Below are positions 7,720-16,671 of a stretch of DNA of 16,886 nucleotides, one piece after another; position 1 is the stretch's first letter, and each line of letters opens with the position of its first letter. The stretch lies in contig CAMHRJ010000014.1 of assembly GCA_946187475.1 (NCBI GenBank), positions 1 to 16,886 of the forward strand, in the 5' to 3' direction. The DNA comes from an uncultured Clostridia bacterium. Lineage in GTDB: Bacteria; Bacillota; Clostridia; Oscillospirales; Oscillospiraceae. Made by a program: the position numbers and the translations under genes. Under the pieces are notes generated by a model. It saw nothing but the letters and a program-made list of their open reading frames with translations, ran no database searches and was not told the origin of the DNA.

Positions 7720-10700
7720 TTACTTTTTCGCAGTCCCTTTCACGGAACGTCCCTTGGCGGCGGTCTTTGCTGCAGACTTTTTCGCGGTGGACTTCGTTGC
7801 AGTCTTCTTCGCCGTCTCTTTCTTGACCGCCTTTTTCGGGTCGGGCATCCGCGTGGCATCCCGCCAAAGGGTTGTATTTTCCGTCTCTGCAGGCGCTTCT
7901 TCCACGGCTGCGGCAAGGCTTGCCTGCTGCTCTGCGGCCAGTCGCTCCGCCTCGGCAGCCTCGGCCTCCGCCTGCTGCAGCTGCTCTTTCCACAGATAGC
8001 GGCTCATATAGGGCTTGATGCCGGTCTTCAGCACCGCGCAGGGCGCGCTGATGAGCACCGGGATGGGGCTGGCCGTGACGGAGATCAGCACGGGTCTGCG
8101 CTCGGTGATCACGAAGTCCCAGCCCAGATAGCCGGAGATGCGGCCGCGCTTGATGGCAGTGGTCACCACCTCCAGCGCGTCCTCGAACATGGGCACCGGA
8201 TAATCCTCAAAAACGATGCCGGTGGCCGGGTGGGCGGTGAGCTCCGCGCAGTTTTTGTCTGCCGCGCTGGTCAGGAGCTTGCCCGTGCCGAGATCCACCA
8301 CGGCGGAGTATTCGCCGTTGTAGAACTGGTGGGGCTGGCCGTCCTCCATGCCCATGCGCAGAACGGCATAGGCCACATCCATGTGACGTCCGTCTTCGGT
8401 CACAGGCGCCTCCTGGTTGGAGACGGTGACGATGCGGAGCTTTGCCATGGCATGGGGCGTGAGGGCCTCCAGCTGGGGATGCTGGCGCAGGCACTCTTCC
8501 ACGATGCCGGGCTCCATGGCCGCGATCACATCGTAGACCGCCGTGGCGTTGTAAGCATTGATGTTGAAAAGGGTGACGTTCTGCTGCTCGCTCTCACCCA
8601 GCGGCCGGTAGGCAACCTGGGTGCAGCCCTCGAAGGTCTCCGCAAACTGCTCCCGGGTGACCCGGTCGCTGCGGCACCAGGCGCGGCGGATATAGGGCCG
8701 GAAGGTCCGGAAGAAGGATTCCGGGTCCGAGAGCTTCTTCAGGAAGGTCTCGTCGGTGTTGTAGAGTTCCTCCAGATGGCCGGAGTCCACGTTGAGGAAC
8801 AGCTCTTTGCAGCGTCTGGCCGGGAGGACCGACATGCGATAGCGGTAGAACTCCGCCTCGGAGCACTGGTACCTCTGGATGCAGGAGAAATACTTCTTCT
8901 GGTTCTCGCCCCGGAGCCGCCAGAGGTTGACCTGGTCGTAGATCTCGAAGCTGGCGCCCAGGGTCTTGCGGGCCGCGCGCATCTTTTCGGAGGCGATGTT
9001 CCAGCTCCAGCCGGACTTGGCCATGACGGAGACGATCTTCTCTTCCTCGTCGGCGCGGGTCTTTTCCTGCTCGGCCAGGTAAGCCTCCAGCTCCTCGAAG
9101 GGCACGGCGTAAAGCTGATCGGCGTAATAGCGCACATAGGAGATGCCGAATTTCTCGCGGACAGCGTCCATGTTCTCCAGGGTGCGCTGCTCCGACCAGT
9201 AGGTGGCCTTCATGACGCCGTTGACGGCGCGGGTGTTGGCCGTTTCCAGCCGCTCCTCCAGCGGGATGTTCGCCGCGGTCTTGATCTCGCTGCTGCGGCG
9301 GCGGAGGGCGGTGGCCACCGGGAAGAACCGGCGGAAATAGCGATAGGGCTCCGGGTCGTCCTCATTCTGGATGAAGTGCAGACTGGCGCTGCGCTGGAGT
9401 TTGTCGCACTCCGAGCGGGTGATGCGCCCGCCGGCATACTCGTCGATGAGCACCTTTTCGCTGACGAAGATGCGGCCGGGGCTGGTCACCCGGACGCTGC
9501 GGTCCAGCGGCTTGCCGTAGATCATGTGGTCCGCGAACATGGCGGACAGGTTCACGCCGCATTTGCCGAAGGCATAGCCCGAGGCGCCCAGACGGAGGTT
9601 GATCTCCACGAAGTAGATCTTGCCGTCCTCGGTCTCGATCAGGTCGATGTCGTAAAGGCCCTCGTAATTCAGCGTGCCCACGAAGTCGATGAGCTGATCG
9701 GCCAGAGGCTGCAGCTCCTCCAGGTCCAGGACTCTGCCCGTGAGGGCAACGCCCCGGTGCTCCGCGGAGCCGCCCTTCACCGCGATGAACGCGGCGGGGC
9801 CGATGGCGCCCTCGCGGCTGCTGACGCCCAGGATGGAGAGCTCGTTTTTGATCTCCACATAGTCCTCCACCAGCATCTCGATCTCGCGGCGCTCGGAGAA
9901 CACGGTCAGCCAGCCGGCCAGCTCCTCCTTCGTATCGCAGCGATGCATCCGGGACTTGGCCGCCAGACGGCTGACATTGGGCTTGATGAAGCAGGGATAG
10001 GTGACGGTGTCGGGGATGACGAATCTGCCCCGCTCGGCGCGGATGACACAGCTTTTCAGCACCGGCAGACCCGCCGCCCGGGCCAGCTCCTTCTGCACGC
10101 CCTTCTCCATCAGGCGGTTGATCTCGCCCTGGGTATCGGCCACGTTGGGCAGGATGAAGTACTTTTTGAGCCTGTCGTAGAACTTATCCACCACGGCGGC
10201 CACCAGGTCGTCCGCCGGGATCAGCAGCATCTTCCGATTGGGGTCCGCCAGCTTGATCAGTTCGTCCACCAGGGTCTTTTCCTCCCGCATGGTGAGGATC
10301 ACATAATAGGCCTTGACGTACTTGCTGTAGCGTTCGGCCTCGATGCCGCGCAGACGGTCATCCCTGCCGGGGAGGGTCTGGTAGACATGGGCCACTTCCA
10401 CGTCGTAGCCCGCCTCGCCCACGGCGCGGGCGATGCACAGGTTGGAACAGTAGTTCCGGCCCGCCACCATGACGCGGGTGCGGTCGCTGTACTTCCTGCG
10501 CTGGTTTTTCTTTTGCAGCTGGGGATAGCGCTGCAGGTGCATCCGCAGCTGTTCATATTCCTTTTTGGTCCAGGCCTCCGCCTTCTGATAGGCGGGCATG
10601 GCGGTCACCCGCTCGGTGATGGCCTGTTTTTTCTCCTGGATGGCCCGGTTGCGGTTCAGCCGGTTGAACTCCTGGAGCTTGAACTGATAGGGGCCCGGAT

Positions 10701-11841
10701 CCTCCTTGCTGTAGAGCAGACCGAAATCCGCGTCGCGCATGCGCTGGTCCAGGGTCTCCCGGGTCATGAAGCCGTGGAGGAAATCCTCCCAGGCGACTTT
10801 TTCATAAATAAAGTTCTGGCCGATGCGGTCCACCACGGCGTCGCCGGGCAGATGCCGTCCGTCGGTGAGCTCGTCCACCACCAGGGCGGGCAGGTTGGCA
10901 CCGGCCTTGAAATAGGCATAATTCGGACCGCCGCTGCGGAGGTTGACCTCGTTGAAGTAGATCCTGCCGTCCCGGGTCACGTTGAACTCCATGTCGAACA
11001 TGCCCGTATAGTGGAAGGCCTGCATCATGCGGATGGTCTTCTCGCAGTAACCGCCCAGAGACTCGAAGGGATAGATCATGCCGGAGAGCGTCACGCCCTT
11101 TTCATACTGGGCCACGCAGGTCTTTTTGATGATGGCGGGAATGATGATCTCCTGGTCGAGGCAGACGCCGCTGAGGTCGATCTCCTGCTGGATGTTCAGG
11201 AATTCCTGCACCAGGATCGAGCGGTTGGGTCTGCGGCTGCGCAGCTTCAGCAGATGGCGCTCCAGATCCGACCGGGTGAGGCATTTTTTCATCTCGGCCT
11301 TGTAGCCCGTAATGCTCTCGATGGGCTTGACAAAGCAGGGATAGACCATGTCCGCCGGGATTTCCAGCTCCGGCTCCGCCAGAGAGATGGTCCACTCCTT
11401 CGGCGTCAGGATGCCGGCCTCCAGCGCCAGTCTGGACTGGAAGTCCTTGTCCATGGCCGCCGTCATGGAGCCGTCCGAACCGCCGGCGATGCCGGGCATG
11501 AGAAACACCTCGGAGAGGGCGGTGCGGTTTTCGTCCATGATGGACGCGGTATAGTCGTCCGTGGGGAACAGCACCGGCTTGCGCTTGCAGCGGCCCCGGT
11601 ACTTGAGCAGCTCCTCCACCAGATTCACGTCGGTCTCTCCCTCGGCGTGGAACTTCGGGGAAATGGCCTCGTGGAACTCGCGGACGTATTTGCTCTTCTG
11701 GATAAACTCGGTCAGGCCGGGCATTCTGGCGCTGGCCACCACGTCGACCTGGAAGCCGGCAGCACCCAGTGCACGGACAACGCCGACGCCGGTGGCATAG
11801 CTTCTCGTGACCACAACCACCAATTGATTGCTTCTGCTCAT
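7720..11841 (-). CDS. Triple ATP-grasp protein with a lysine/alanine-rich tail
   Basis: The 1373-aa product holds two homologous ATP-grasp modules, about 1-445 and 453-870. Module 1 has the ATP lysine in PCFVKP (K172) and metal ligands in FNEVN (E298, N300). Module 2 has PCFIKP (K620) and FVEIN (E746, N748). Both look active and resemble carboxylate-amine ligases, which make an acyl-phosphate and join it to an amine. The third region (about 890-1265) matches the sugar-transferase-associated ATP-grasp family: LRIVTV, VVDLGTG, HPATG and GWDFVIT. Its expected KP is RP (R1079) and the LIEGN-type metal motif reads LISVT, so it is probably inactive. An Ala/Glu-rich segment (1286-1315) leads into a K/A/T-rich tail (1336-1373). 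GGAGG lies 6 nt before the ATG. It is placed between an amino acid activating gene and acetyltransferases, so amide or peptide bond formation is the likely job. Confidence 0.88.
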   Translation of the reverse strand: MSRSNQLVVVVTRSYATGVGVVRALGAAGFQVDVVASARMPGLTEFIQKSKYVREFHEAISPKFHAEGETDVNLVEELLKYRGRCKRKPVLFPTDDYTASIMDENRTALSEVFLMPGIAGGSDGSMTAAMDKDFQSRLALEAGILTPKEWTISLAEPELEIPADMVYPCFVKPIESITGYKAEMKKCLTRSDLERHLLKLRSRRPNRSILVQEFLNIQQEIDLSGVCLDQEIIIPAIIKKTCVAQYEKGVTLSGMIYPFESLGGYCEKTIRMMQAFHYTGMFDMEFNVTRDGRIYFNEVNLRSGGPNYAYFKAGANLPALVVDELTDGRHLPGDAVVDRIGQNFIYEKVAWEDFLHGFMTRETLDQRMRDADFGLLYSKEDPGPYQFKLQEFNRLNRNRAIQEKKQAITERVTAMPAYQKAEAWTKKEYEQLRMHLQRYPQLQKKNQRRKYSDRTRVMVAGRNYCSNLCIARAVGEAGYDVEVAHVYQTLPGRDDRLRGIEAERYSKYVKAYYVILTMREEKTLVDELIKLADPNRKMLLIPADDLVAAVVDKFYDRLKKYFILPNVADTQGEINRLMEKGVQKELARAAGLPVLKSCVIRAERGRFVIPDTVTYPCFIKPNVSRLAAKSRMHRCDTKEELAGWLTVFSERREIEMLVEDYVEIKNELSILGVSSREGAIGPAAFIAVKGGSAEHRGVALTGRVLDLEELQPLADQLIDFVGTLNYEGLYDIDLIETEDGKIYFVEINLRLGASGYAFGKCGVNLSAMFADHMIYGKPLDRSVRVTSPGRIFVSEKVLIDEYAGGRITRSECDKLQRSASLHFIQNEDDPEPYRYFRRFFPVATALRRRSSEIKTAANIPLEERLETANTRAVNGVMKATYWSEQRTLENMDAVREKFGISYVRYYADQLYAVPFEELEAYLAEQEKTRADEEEKIVSVMAKSGWSWNIASEKMRAARKTLGASFEIYDQVNLWRLRGENQKKYFSCIQRYQCSEAEFYRYRMSVLPARRCKELFLNVDSGHLEELYNTDETFLKKLSDPESFFRTFRPYIRRAWCRSDRVTREQFAETFEGCTQVAYRPLGESEQQNVTLFNINAYNATAVYDVIAAMEPGIVEECLRQHPQLEALTPHAMAKLRIVTVSNQEAPVTEDGRHMDVAYAVLRMGMEDGQPHQFYNGEYSAVVDLGTGKLLTSAADKNCAELTAHPATGIVFEDYPVPMFEDALEVVTTAIKRGRISGYLGWDFVITERRPVLISVTASPIPVLISAPCAVLKTGIKPYMSRYLWKEQLQQAEAEAAEAERLAAEQQASLAAAVEEAPAETENTTLWRDATRMPDPKKAVKKETAKKTATKSTAKKSAAKTAAKGRSVKGTAKK
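7723..7836 (-). other. Histone-H1-like K/A/T-rich C-terminal tail of the triple ATP-grasp protein
   Basis: Residues 1336-1373 consist almost wholly of Lys, Ala, Thr and Ser in short KK.A and AKK units, ending GTAKK. Such tails are known from bacterial H1-like DNA-binding proteins and some ribosome-associated proteins. Here, on an enzyme, it could hold the protein to a polyanion such as nucleic acid, an anionic polymer or membrane. No second lysine-rich stretch occurs in the window. Confidence 0.85.
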
Positions 11842-11868
11842 GTTGATCCTCCCTTATCCCCCACGATA

Positions 11869-13776
11869 TCAATTGCTCTCACGGAGCATCCGGCTCAGCG
11901 CGGCCCGATCGACCTTGCCGCTGCGGTTCAGCGGCAGCGCGTCCATGTGGACATAGGCGCCGGGCTGCTGATAGGGCTGCAGCGCCTCCTTGGCTCTGGC
12001 ATAGAGCGCGTCGGTCTGGCCCTCATCGCCCTGCCAGAAGAGCGTGATCTTGCCGTGCTCCGTATCATAGCAGCAGACTGCCAGCTCCACGCAGGGGAGC
12101 TCGGAGAAGGGCTCTTCGATCTCATCGGGGCTGATGCGGTAGCCCGCGTGCTTGAAATAGGCGTCCTTTCTCGCGGTGAACACCAGGGTTCCGTCTGTCT
12201 CCAGACGGGCCATATCGCCGGTGCGATAATAGCGGTTTCCGGCGGCGTCCGCGGGGAAGTGCTCAGGCGCCATCTCCTCGCCCAGTTGCGCGGTGCAGAG
12301 CATCCGACTGGCCGCGCAGAGCTCGCCCACGGTGCCGGCGGCGGTGATGCGCTTGCCGCTTTCGTCCTCCAGGAACACCTCATAGCCCGGGAACACGTCC
12401 CGCAGCGGGACCACCTCGGTCTCCACCGGCGCATCGATCACCTGATAGAGGCAGTTGCCGGTCATCTCGGTGGTGCCGTAAAGATTCACATACAGGGCGT
12501 CCGGCTTGTGCTGCATCCAGGCGTTGAGGTACTTGGCCGGCAGCGCCTCACCCACGAAGAGCACCTTCTTCAGGCTGGGCAGGTCGAATTCCTCCAGAAT
12601 GTGCAGCTGCACGAAGCTGCGCAGCAGCGAAGGCGTCCAGACCACGGCGGTGACGCCGGCCGCCTGGACGAAGGCCGCGTCGTCCGAGGGCATGACGTTG
12701 CCCATGGGCATGATGTGCAGCGTGGCGCCGCAGTAAAGGGTGGTGTAAAGGTCCTTGGTGAAGGCGTCGAACATCAGCGCCAGCTTGCTGCCCAGCACAT
12801 CCCGGTGGGTGAAGCCGAACTTCTGGGCGAAGCCGCGTATGAACTCCGCCATGGCGCCCCGGCTCTTGACCACGCATTTCCGGCGGCCCATGGTGCCGGA
12901 GGTGAAGACGCCGAAGAGCGGGTCGTCGTAGCCCAGCTCCGCCTGCACCGCCGAGAGCGTGTCGGCGTCGGGCTCGATCTCGATCATATCGTCATAGATG
13001 TTCACGTCCGCGTCCAGATCGAAGATCTCGTCGTGGCGGGCGTTGTAGTGCCAGAGCACCGCCTCTGGCCGGGCCAGCTCCAGCAGCTTCTCCAACTGCT
13101 CGAAGGGCAGCTCCTCATCCACGGGGATGTAGTAGTTGCCGCTCCAGAGCACGCCCAGTACCATGACGATGCTGCGCACGTTCCGGCGGGAGACGACCAT
13201 GAAGGGCTGCTTCGTGCAGCCGAATTTCTCTGCCAGATAGGTGCCCACGGCCTGAGACTGATTCAGGAGCTCGGCATAGGTCAGGCGGTTGCCGTTCTGG
13301 TCGGAGACGGCCAACTTCTCCGGGGCCTGGGCAGCGGCGTTGGTGACGAAGTCCAGAACGGAGGCGTCCTCCGCCGGCAGGCGGAAATCGTCCGCGCCGG
13401 TATCCTGCTGCTGAGCAACGTCGGCGAAGGAGGTTTCCACCTTCACGCTGGAGACGGAGACGTTCTGCTCCGCCGACTCCAGCTGGCCGATCTCGGCCAG
13501 CACACTGGGGTCCAGGGTGATCTCCTTGACCTTCTTGCCCGCGCTTTTCTCCTCCAGATACATGTTCACCAGCTCGGCGATGGACTCCAGGCGGTTGAAG
13601 TGGTCGGCGTCGATGTGCCGCGGGGAGATGCGGATGCCGTAGGCCGACTCCAGCTCCACCACCAGGGCCACGATCTCGATGGAGTTGTAGATGCCGCTGG
13701 TGATCAGGTCCATGCCTGCCTTGGCGGCGGGATTCACGGATTTTGCGATTTTGAGAATATCGTTTACGCTTGCCAT
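11869..13776 (-). CDS. Carrier protein fused to an amino acid adenylation domain (DltC/DltA-like)
   Basis: This 635-aa protein starts with a carrier domain (about 1-75) that fits DltC: ITSGIYNSIEIVALVVELE, with S32 as the phosphopantetheine site. The residue before it is Asn, where carriers nearly always have Asp. After a linker of about 65 residues comes an adenylation domain (about 140-632): FTSGTMGRRK (291-300, A3), FDAF with D337 at the amino-group-binding position (A4), NLYGTTE (431-437, A5), YRTGD (517-521, A7), GYRISPDEIE (A8) and SGKVDR with K621 (A10). It should adenylate an amino acid and load it on its own or a separate carrier. The carrier precedes the A domain, opposite to the usual NRPS order. 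AGGAGG lies 11 nt before the ATG. No condensation, thioesterase or DltB/DltD gene is in the window. The amino acid cannot be read safely. Confidence 0.92.
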   Translation of the reverse strand: MASVNDILKIAKSVNPAAKAGMDLITSGIYNSIEIVALVVELESAYGIRISPRHIDADHFNRLESIAELVNMYLEEKSAGKKVKEITLDPSVLAEIGQLESAEQNVSVSSVKVETSFADVAQQQDTGADDFRLPAEDASVLDFVTNAAAQAPEKLAVSDQNGNRLTYAELLNQSQAVGTYLAEKFGCTKQPFMVVSRRNVRSIVMVLGVLWSGNYYIPVDEELPFEQLEKLLELARPEAVLWHYNARHDEIFDLDADVNIYDDMIEIEPDADTLSAVQAELGYDDPLFGVFTSGTMGRRKCVVKSRGAMAEFIRGFAQKFGFTHRDVLGSKLALMFDAFTKDLYTTLYCGATLHIMPMGNVMPSDDAAFVQAAGVTAVVWTPSLLRSFVQLHILEEFDLPSLKKVLFVGEALPAKYLNAWMQHKPDALYVNLYGTTEMTGNCLYQVIDAPVETEVVPLRDVFPGYEVFLEDESGKRITAAGTVGELCAASRMLCTAQLGEEMAPEHFPADAAGNRYYRTGDMARLETDGTLVFTARKDAYFKHAGYRISPDEIEEPFSELPCVELAVCCYDTEHGKITLFWQGDEGQTDALYARAKEALQPYQQPGAYVHMDALPLNRSGKVDRAALSRMLRESN

Positions 13777-13806
13777 GTGGAATGTTTCCTCCTATATCGT
13801 CAGCAC

Positions 13807-16656
13807 TCAGTAATCTTCTTCGTTCCGGTAGATGGTGACCTCCCGGGTCTGATAATCCCGGTCCAGGGTGCGGTTGACGGTGATCACCGAGCGGAAGTAG
13901 TTGCAGTAGTCGTTGTACCACTCGTCAAAGGTGCGCATGCGCACGCGCTCCTCCGTGACCTTCTCCATGTAGAGCCGGTCGGGCGTGGCAAACTCCAGCC
14001 CCAGGGCCTTGGCCACGCAGGGCAGAATCGGTTCCTCCGAGGCCACCTGGAAGTAAGCGCCGTTTTCCCTGCAGCGCACTTCGGCGGCGTCGATCTCGGA
14101 AAGCCATTCCTCGTGGCCCAGATAACGGCTGAACCGGCGGGCATACTCGAAGAACACGATGTCGTTGGTGTGGATGCAGTCCTTGAACAGCAGCGCCTTC
14201 TGATAGTTGTCGCGGATGAAGTCGAAGATCGGGATGTCCGATTTGGCGTCCATGATCTCCAGAATGCGCAGCGCGTCCTCCAGATTCTTCTGGATCTCCT
14301 CCTCCGAGAACAGATCCGGCCGCTTGAGCTCGGCGAGGATCTCCTGGTTGGTCCTGCCCCGCAGGACCATCAGGTTCACGTTGCGGATCTGATACAGGAA
14401 GGGATAATAAACCGTGCCGAAGAGCATGATGCTGAAGTTCCGGCGCAGGAAATTGGAGATCTTATAGGGCGCGTAGCCCCGGAAGGAGATCTGAGGCACG
14501 AAGACGGTCTTCGTCTCCGGGGAGATCATCTGCAGCACGTCCACGTCCAGCACGCCCCGGTTCACCAGCAGCGGCGCGTGGACCAGAATGTCGCAGAGCT
14601 TGGCCGAGGCCACGAAGTCATCGAAGCCCGGCGCCTCCAGCATGGTCTCCCGGCCGATGTGGTAGAAGAGCATGCAGGCCTGCTGCGCCGCCGAGGTCAG
14701 GTCCAGCACCTGCTTCATGCCGCCCAGCTCGCAGTAGCCGCAGAACAGCACGATGGGCTTTTTGGTCTCGATGGCGTCGAAAATGCGGTAGTAGGTGAAG
14801 TCCCGGCACACCGTGAATCCCCGGCGGAGCAGATCGTCCCGGGCCAGGGCATAGGGCGGGATCTTGTCGATGTTGTGGACGAAGGGCTTGCAGATGATGA
14901 TATAGTTCGCGCTGCTGAGCATGGCCTTGGAGAAGGGAATGACGGGATACTTCTCCGCCAGACGGGGGTCCACCGGGTCGTCGTCATCCACCACCACGCA
15001 GCAGATGTTCAGTTCCTTTTCATACCTGCAGGCGAAGTCATAGGCGATCTTGCCGCCGCCGAAGAGCACCACGGGACTGGTGCGGGCCCGGAGGCGGATG
15101 TAATCCTTGGTGTCATGATTTTGCGGCAGAGGCGCGAGCAGCTCACTGCCCTTGGGCCAGCTTCCGGCGCGCAGTCGGAGTCCCGAGAAGGGCATCACCG
15201 TCTGGTAGCTGAAATAGGCTGCGCTCTTGCGCACCTCCGCATCCCGGGCGAAGAGCCAGAGGGCGGATTCGTGGGGCGAGGCGGCGATCTTGTCCCGCAG
15301 AGCGAACTGCCGCAGCTGCACGGCGGTCATCAGCTCGGTCACATGCTCCAGCTGCTGCTGGTCCGCCAGGTGATAGTCGTGCTCCGGGTTCAGGATGAAC
15401 ACCGGCATGCCTCGCTCCGCCAGGGGCAGAAGCTCGCCCTCGAAGGAAGCGCGGTCCACGTCCTTTGCCGCCACGGCCGAATGGGCGCCGTGGACCAGAC
15501 CGCCGGAGATGAGCTTCACCGGGCAGTCCGGATTGACGTAGTGCCGATAGGTGTCCAGCATGAAGCTGGTGATGCCCCGGCAGTAAAGGCGCTTATAGCC
15601 GTTTTTCTCGCAGAAGCGCACGATGAAGTCCAGCCGGGTGTAGCAGTACCAGTTGAACACAAAGTCGTTGTGCACCACCTCTTCCCGCTCGGCGCGGCTG
15701 CAGATGGCCTTGCGCACGGGGTTGCCCGCCGACCAGATCTCCCGGAAGGCCGGGGCGTCGGGATGGGCAAAGAGCTCCGCGGGCACATAGCCCTCCACAA
15801 ATTCCATGCCGCCGCAGCGCTCCCGGAGGGAGGGCTCCACATCATAGCGGGGATGGCACTTGAACAGCACCGGCTGCTCCGCCGGAACGGCAAAGTCCAG
15901 CAGGGTCTGATACATACGGGCATATTCATAGGCGGTCTTGCGCTCCGGGCTCTCGAACCAGTAGGCGTCCGCCACCATCAGCAGCAGATTCTCCCGCCGG
16001 TACTGCGCCGGGTCAAACTCGAAAAACGCGCACAGAGCGGCAAACTGCTCGCTGGTCAGACTCTGCATCCGCACCGCGGGGTCGAAGCCCCGGATGGGCT
16101 TGCCGTGGTGGACGCCCACGGCACCCTCCTGCATGACGCAGAGCTCCGTGACGTAGCTGCTCTCGGCGTTCAGGGTCCGATAGCGCCGCTGGAGGTTGGC
16201 AAAGTGGTACTTTCCCGGAGAGTCCAGGAAGTGGTACACATCCAGATTCAGCTGCTGGCCGTCCCGGGCGAAGACCGTCACCGGCGGCAGCTTCCCTTTC
16301 GTGGCGAGATACACGCCGAAGGAGTTCCACTCGTCAAAGGACATGAAGATCTGATCGTAATCCTCGATGCGCATGCCGAAGCCGTTCAGGATCCGGTTGT
16401 AGCCCTGGACGATGGAGCGCTGGGTGGAGCTCTCGGAGCTGTGGTTGAGGAAGTCCTCGTCGTTCACCAGCGCCACCCGCCCCAGGGGGCTTTGCTCCCG
16501 GGCCTTCCGGGCGGCGAAGTCCACCACAGGCGCCGAATTCTTCACGGTCTGGATGATGAAATCCGCCTGCACATCCGCCTCCGTCAGCCCGGAGCGGTAC
16601 AGCAGGCCGCTGATCAGATAATCATAATGTCCGATAAAATACAAAACCTTGCTCAT
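13807..16656 (-). CDS. Multidomain polysaccharide biosynthesis protein: transferase-like N-terminus, Rossmann segment, WcbI-like C-terminus
   Basis: This 949-aa protein is first in the operon. Residues 1-300 have a beta/alpha start (KVLYFIGHYDYLISGLLY) and LFKCHPRYD (264-272), reminiscent of the HP motif of polysialyltransferase/GT52 enzymes; this match is weak. I cannot place residues 300-510. Residues 527-590 hold a Rossmann-like GGGKIAYDFA and VVVDDDD, as in PglD N-terminal domains. Residues about 634-860 fit the WcbI family of capsule proteins, a putative CoA-binding acetyltransferase: VLFCGYCELGGM stands where WcbI has its GNCQ motif, followed by DILVHAPLL and VPQISFRGYAP. The N of GNCQ is replaced by Tyr. 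It has no signal or membrane segment. AGGGAG lies 9 nt upstream of ATG. It is probably a cytoplasmic glycan transferase/modifier; the exact role is unsure. Confidence 0.72.
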   Translation of the reverse strand: MSKVLYFIGHYDYLISGLLYRSGLTEADVQADFIIQTVKNSAPVVDFAARKAREQSPLGRVALVNDEDFLNHSSESSTQRSIVQGYNRILNGFGMRIEDYDQIFMSFDEWNSFGVYLATKGKLPPVTVFARDGQQLNLDVYHFLDSPGKYHFANLQRRYRTLNAESSYVTELCVMQEGAVGVHHGKPIRGFDPAVRMQSLTSEQFAALCAFFEFDPAQYRRENLLLMVADAYWFESPERKTAYEYARMYQTLLDFAVPAEQPVLFKCHPRYDVEPSLRERCGGMEFVEGYVPAELFAHPDAPAFREIWSAGNPVRKAICSRAEREEVVHNDFVFNWYCYTRLDFIVRFCEKNGYKRLYCRGITSFMLDTYRHYVNPDCPVKLISGGLVHGAHSAVAAKDVDRASFEGELLPLAERGMPVFILNPEHDYHLADQQQLEHVTELMTAVQLRQFALRDKIAASPHESALWLFARDAEVRKSAAYFSYQTVMPFSGLRLRAGSWPKGSELLAPLPQNHDTKDYIRLRARTSPVVLFGGGKIAYDFACRYEKELNICCVVVDDDDPVDPRLAEKYPVIPFSKAMLSSANYIIICKPFVHNIDKIPPYALARDDLLRRGFTVCRDFTYYRIFDAIETKKPIVLFCGYCELGGMKQVLDLTSAAQQACMLFYHIGRETMLEAPGFDDFVASAKLCDILVHAPLLVNRGVLDVDVLQMISPETKTVFVPQISFRGYAPYKISNFLRRNFSIMLFGTVYYPFLYQIRNVNLMVLRGRTNQEILAELKRPDLFSEEEIQKNLEDALRILEIMDAKSDIPIFDFIRDNYQKALLFKDCIHTNDIVFFEYARRFSRYLGHEEWLSEIDAAEVRCRENGAYFQVASEEPILPCVAKALGLEFATPDRLYMEKVTEERVRMRTFDEWYNDYCNYFRSVITVNRTLDRDYQTREVTIYRNEEDY

Positions 16657-16671
16657 ATTTCATAACTCCCT

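Noticed and set aside
11869..13776. Classical non-ribosomal peptide synthetase module
   Set aside because: There is no condensation, epimerisation or thioesterase domain here or in the neighbours, and the carrier is on the wrong side of the A domain. A Dlt-like activation role fits better.
11869..13776. Complete dlt operon for teichoic acid D-alanylation
   Set aside because: No DltB (membrane acyltransferase) or DltD is present, and carrier and A domain are fused. The chemistry may be related but the system is not dlt.
8230..16665. Plus-strand open frame of 2811 codons antisense to three genes
   Set aside because: It is codon-aligned with well-recognised minus-strand genes, and its His/Gly/Val/Leu/Arg-rich product shows no domain. 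Absence of TTA, CTA and TCA codons in the true genes explains it.
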